From JANXVV01 sp038230975 (lineage in GTDB: Bacteria > Planctomycetota > Phycisphaerae > Tepidisphaerales > Tepidisphaeraceae), in assembly GCA_038230975.1 (NCBI GenBank), contig JBBRMF010000247.1:1-7705 (forward strand): a stretch of 7,705 nucleotides of DNA, written 5' to 3'. The notes beneath the pieces were generated by a model that was given only the letters and a program-made list of their open reading frames with translations, did no database searches and was not told the DNA's origin. The translations under genes and the position numbers were made by a program. Within the stretch, counting starts at the first letter, position 1; each line of letters starts with the position of its first letter. Below, piece after piece: positions 6,887-7,705 of the stretch.

Positions 6887-7705
6887 ATGGGTCGCAAATG
6901 CTATTCGCGTCGCGCTCTGTTGGAACCGTTGGAATCGCGACGTTTGATGACGGTCTACACCGTAACCAATGTCAATGATTCGGGGACAGGATCATTACGC
7001 CAGGCGATGATAACCGCCACTGCGGTGGCGGGAAATCAGATTCGATTTTCCATCAATTCGGCGTCGCTGAAGATTCCACTGCTCACTCCACTGCCCACGG
7101 TCACGAATGCGGTAGTGATCGACGCCACTACACTTTCACAATATACGGGCAAGCCGTTGATCGAACTCGATGGTTCGGGCAGCACACTGGGATATGGGTT
7201 CTGGCTACAGGCAAAAAATGTGACGATCAAAGGGTTCATCATTCATGGCTTTGGGACAGCGGCCCATGGTCGAAGTGCGATTCGAATCGACAACGGTTTC
7301 GATACCATACAGAACTGTTACCTGGGCACCAGCGCGGATGGGCTATCGAGCCTGCCGAACCTGTTCTCGGGAATCGAGGCCATCTCCCAAAACAATGTTT
7401 CTCCCGGCAACAATCTCATCGGGGGAACCGGACCTCATGACGGGAATGTCATTTCGGGCAATCAATCGGCAGGCATTTTTCTTCTGAGCAGCCCAAATAA
7501 TATAATTGAAGGAAACTACATCGGCGTCGGCGCGGATGGGGTAACCGCGGTCCCCAATGGAACGAATGGCATTACGTGCCTCAACAGCCCAGGAAATATC
7601 ATCGGCGGCTCTGTCGCTGGCGCGCGGAACGTCATCTCGAATAACTACGATGGTATCTTTGTTGATACGTCCTCGGGTTCAGGCTCGATCCAAGGAAACT
7701 ACATC
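6887..7705 (+). CDS. secreted parallel beta-helix surface protein, N-terminal part
   Basis: The frame is open from ATG 6887 to the window end (273 codons) with no stop, so this is only the N-terminal part of a larger protein. It opens with a basic leader and LEPLESRRL (12-20), a motif found at the start of many large exported planctomycete proteins where a normal signal peptide would be. TVTNVNDSGTGSLRQAM (25-41) follows and matches the SLRxA-type motif that precedes beta-helix repeats. From residue 141 imperfect repeats begin at 141, 207 and 268 (IQNCYLG, IEGNYIG, IQGNYI; periods of 66 and 61 residues). Each contains YIG..ADG, a GI segment, NxIGG and a NVIS(G/N)N turn, the pattern of right-handed parallel beta-helix proteins. 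Such proteins are adhesins, polysaccharide-binding proteins or lyases; no catalytic motif is visible here. There is one Cys in the leader (C5) and one in each of the first two repeats. Confidence 0.85.
   Translation, partial: MGRKCYSRRALLEPLESRRLMTVYTVTNVNDSGTGSLRQAMITATAVAGNQIRFSINSASLKIPLLTPLPTVTNAVVIDATTLSQYTGKPLIELDGSGSTLGYGFWLQAKNVTIKGFIIHGFGTAAHGRSAIRIDNGFDTIQNCYLGTSADGLSSLPNLFSGIEAISQNNVSPGNNLIGGTGPHDGNVISGNQSAGIFLLSSPNNIIEGNYIGVGADGVTAVPNGTNGITCLNSPGNIIGGSVAGARNVISNNYDGIFVDTSSGSGSIQGNYI

Noticed and set aside
7245..7487. 80-codon + strand frame inside the beta-helix gene
   Set aside because: It is out of frame with the beta-helix repeats, which continue unbroken through the region.

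Overview
The window looks like a planctomycete chromosome, possibly Phycisphaerae or a related group. Three things point there. The first gene ends in a PEP-CTERM sorting tail. The last gene opens with a basic leader carrying an LEPLESRRL motif, typical of large planctomycete surface proteins, followed by a SLRxA-type motif and beta-helix repeats. An intergenic GTGGCAYGGGCGTCT-type double hairpin of a kind common in Planctomycetes and Verrucomicrobia lies near position 870. Verrucomicrobia cannot be excluded from sequence alone. All recognised genes are on the + strand.

Layout. 2-238: 3' end of a PEP-CTERM exported protein. 322-834: MarR-family regulator, with a small palindrome just upstream that could be its operator. 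837-899: REP-like double-hairpin repeat. 930-2192: FAD-dependent oxidoreductase of the flavin halogenase superfamily. 2323-3744: complete F1 ATP synthase beta subunit (atpD) with a likely promoter of its own and no other atp gene beside it. 3767-4018 and 4051-4254: RelE/ParE-type toxin followed by a short Phd/YefM-like antitoxin, in toxin-first order. 4255-4640: gap without a convincing gene. 4641-6758: protein joining a class III nucleotide cyclase domain, one membrane segment and a C-terminal WD40-like propeller. 6887 to the window end: start of a secreted parallel beta-helix protein.

The genes do not form one pathway. The MarR regulator and the flavoenzyme may be a functional pair. AtpD is a housekeeping subunit separated from its partners, with a toxin-antitoxin pair immediately downstream. 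The cyclase-propeller is probably a membrane signalling protein. The genes at the two ends encode exported proteins. The least ordinary items are the cyclase, with non-standard residues at nucleotide-selecting positions, the orphan atpD, and the halogenase-like enzyme, which keeps the GWxWxIP motif and a possible catalytic lysine. I saw no tRNA, rRNA, CRISPR array, transposase or convincing rho-independent terminator.
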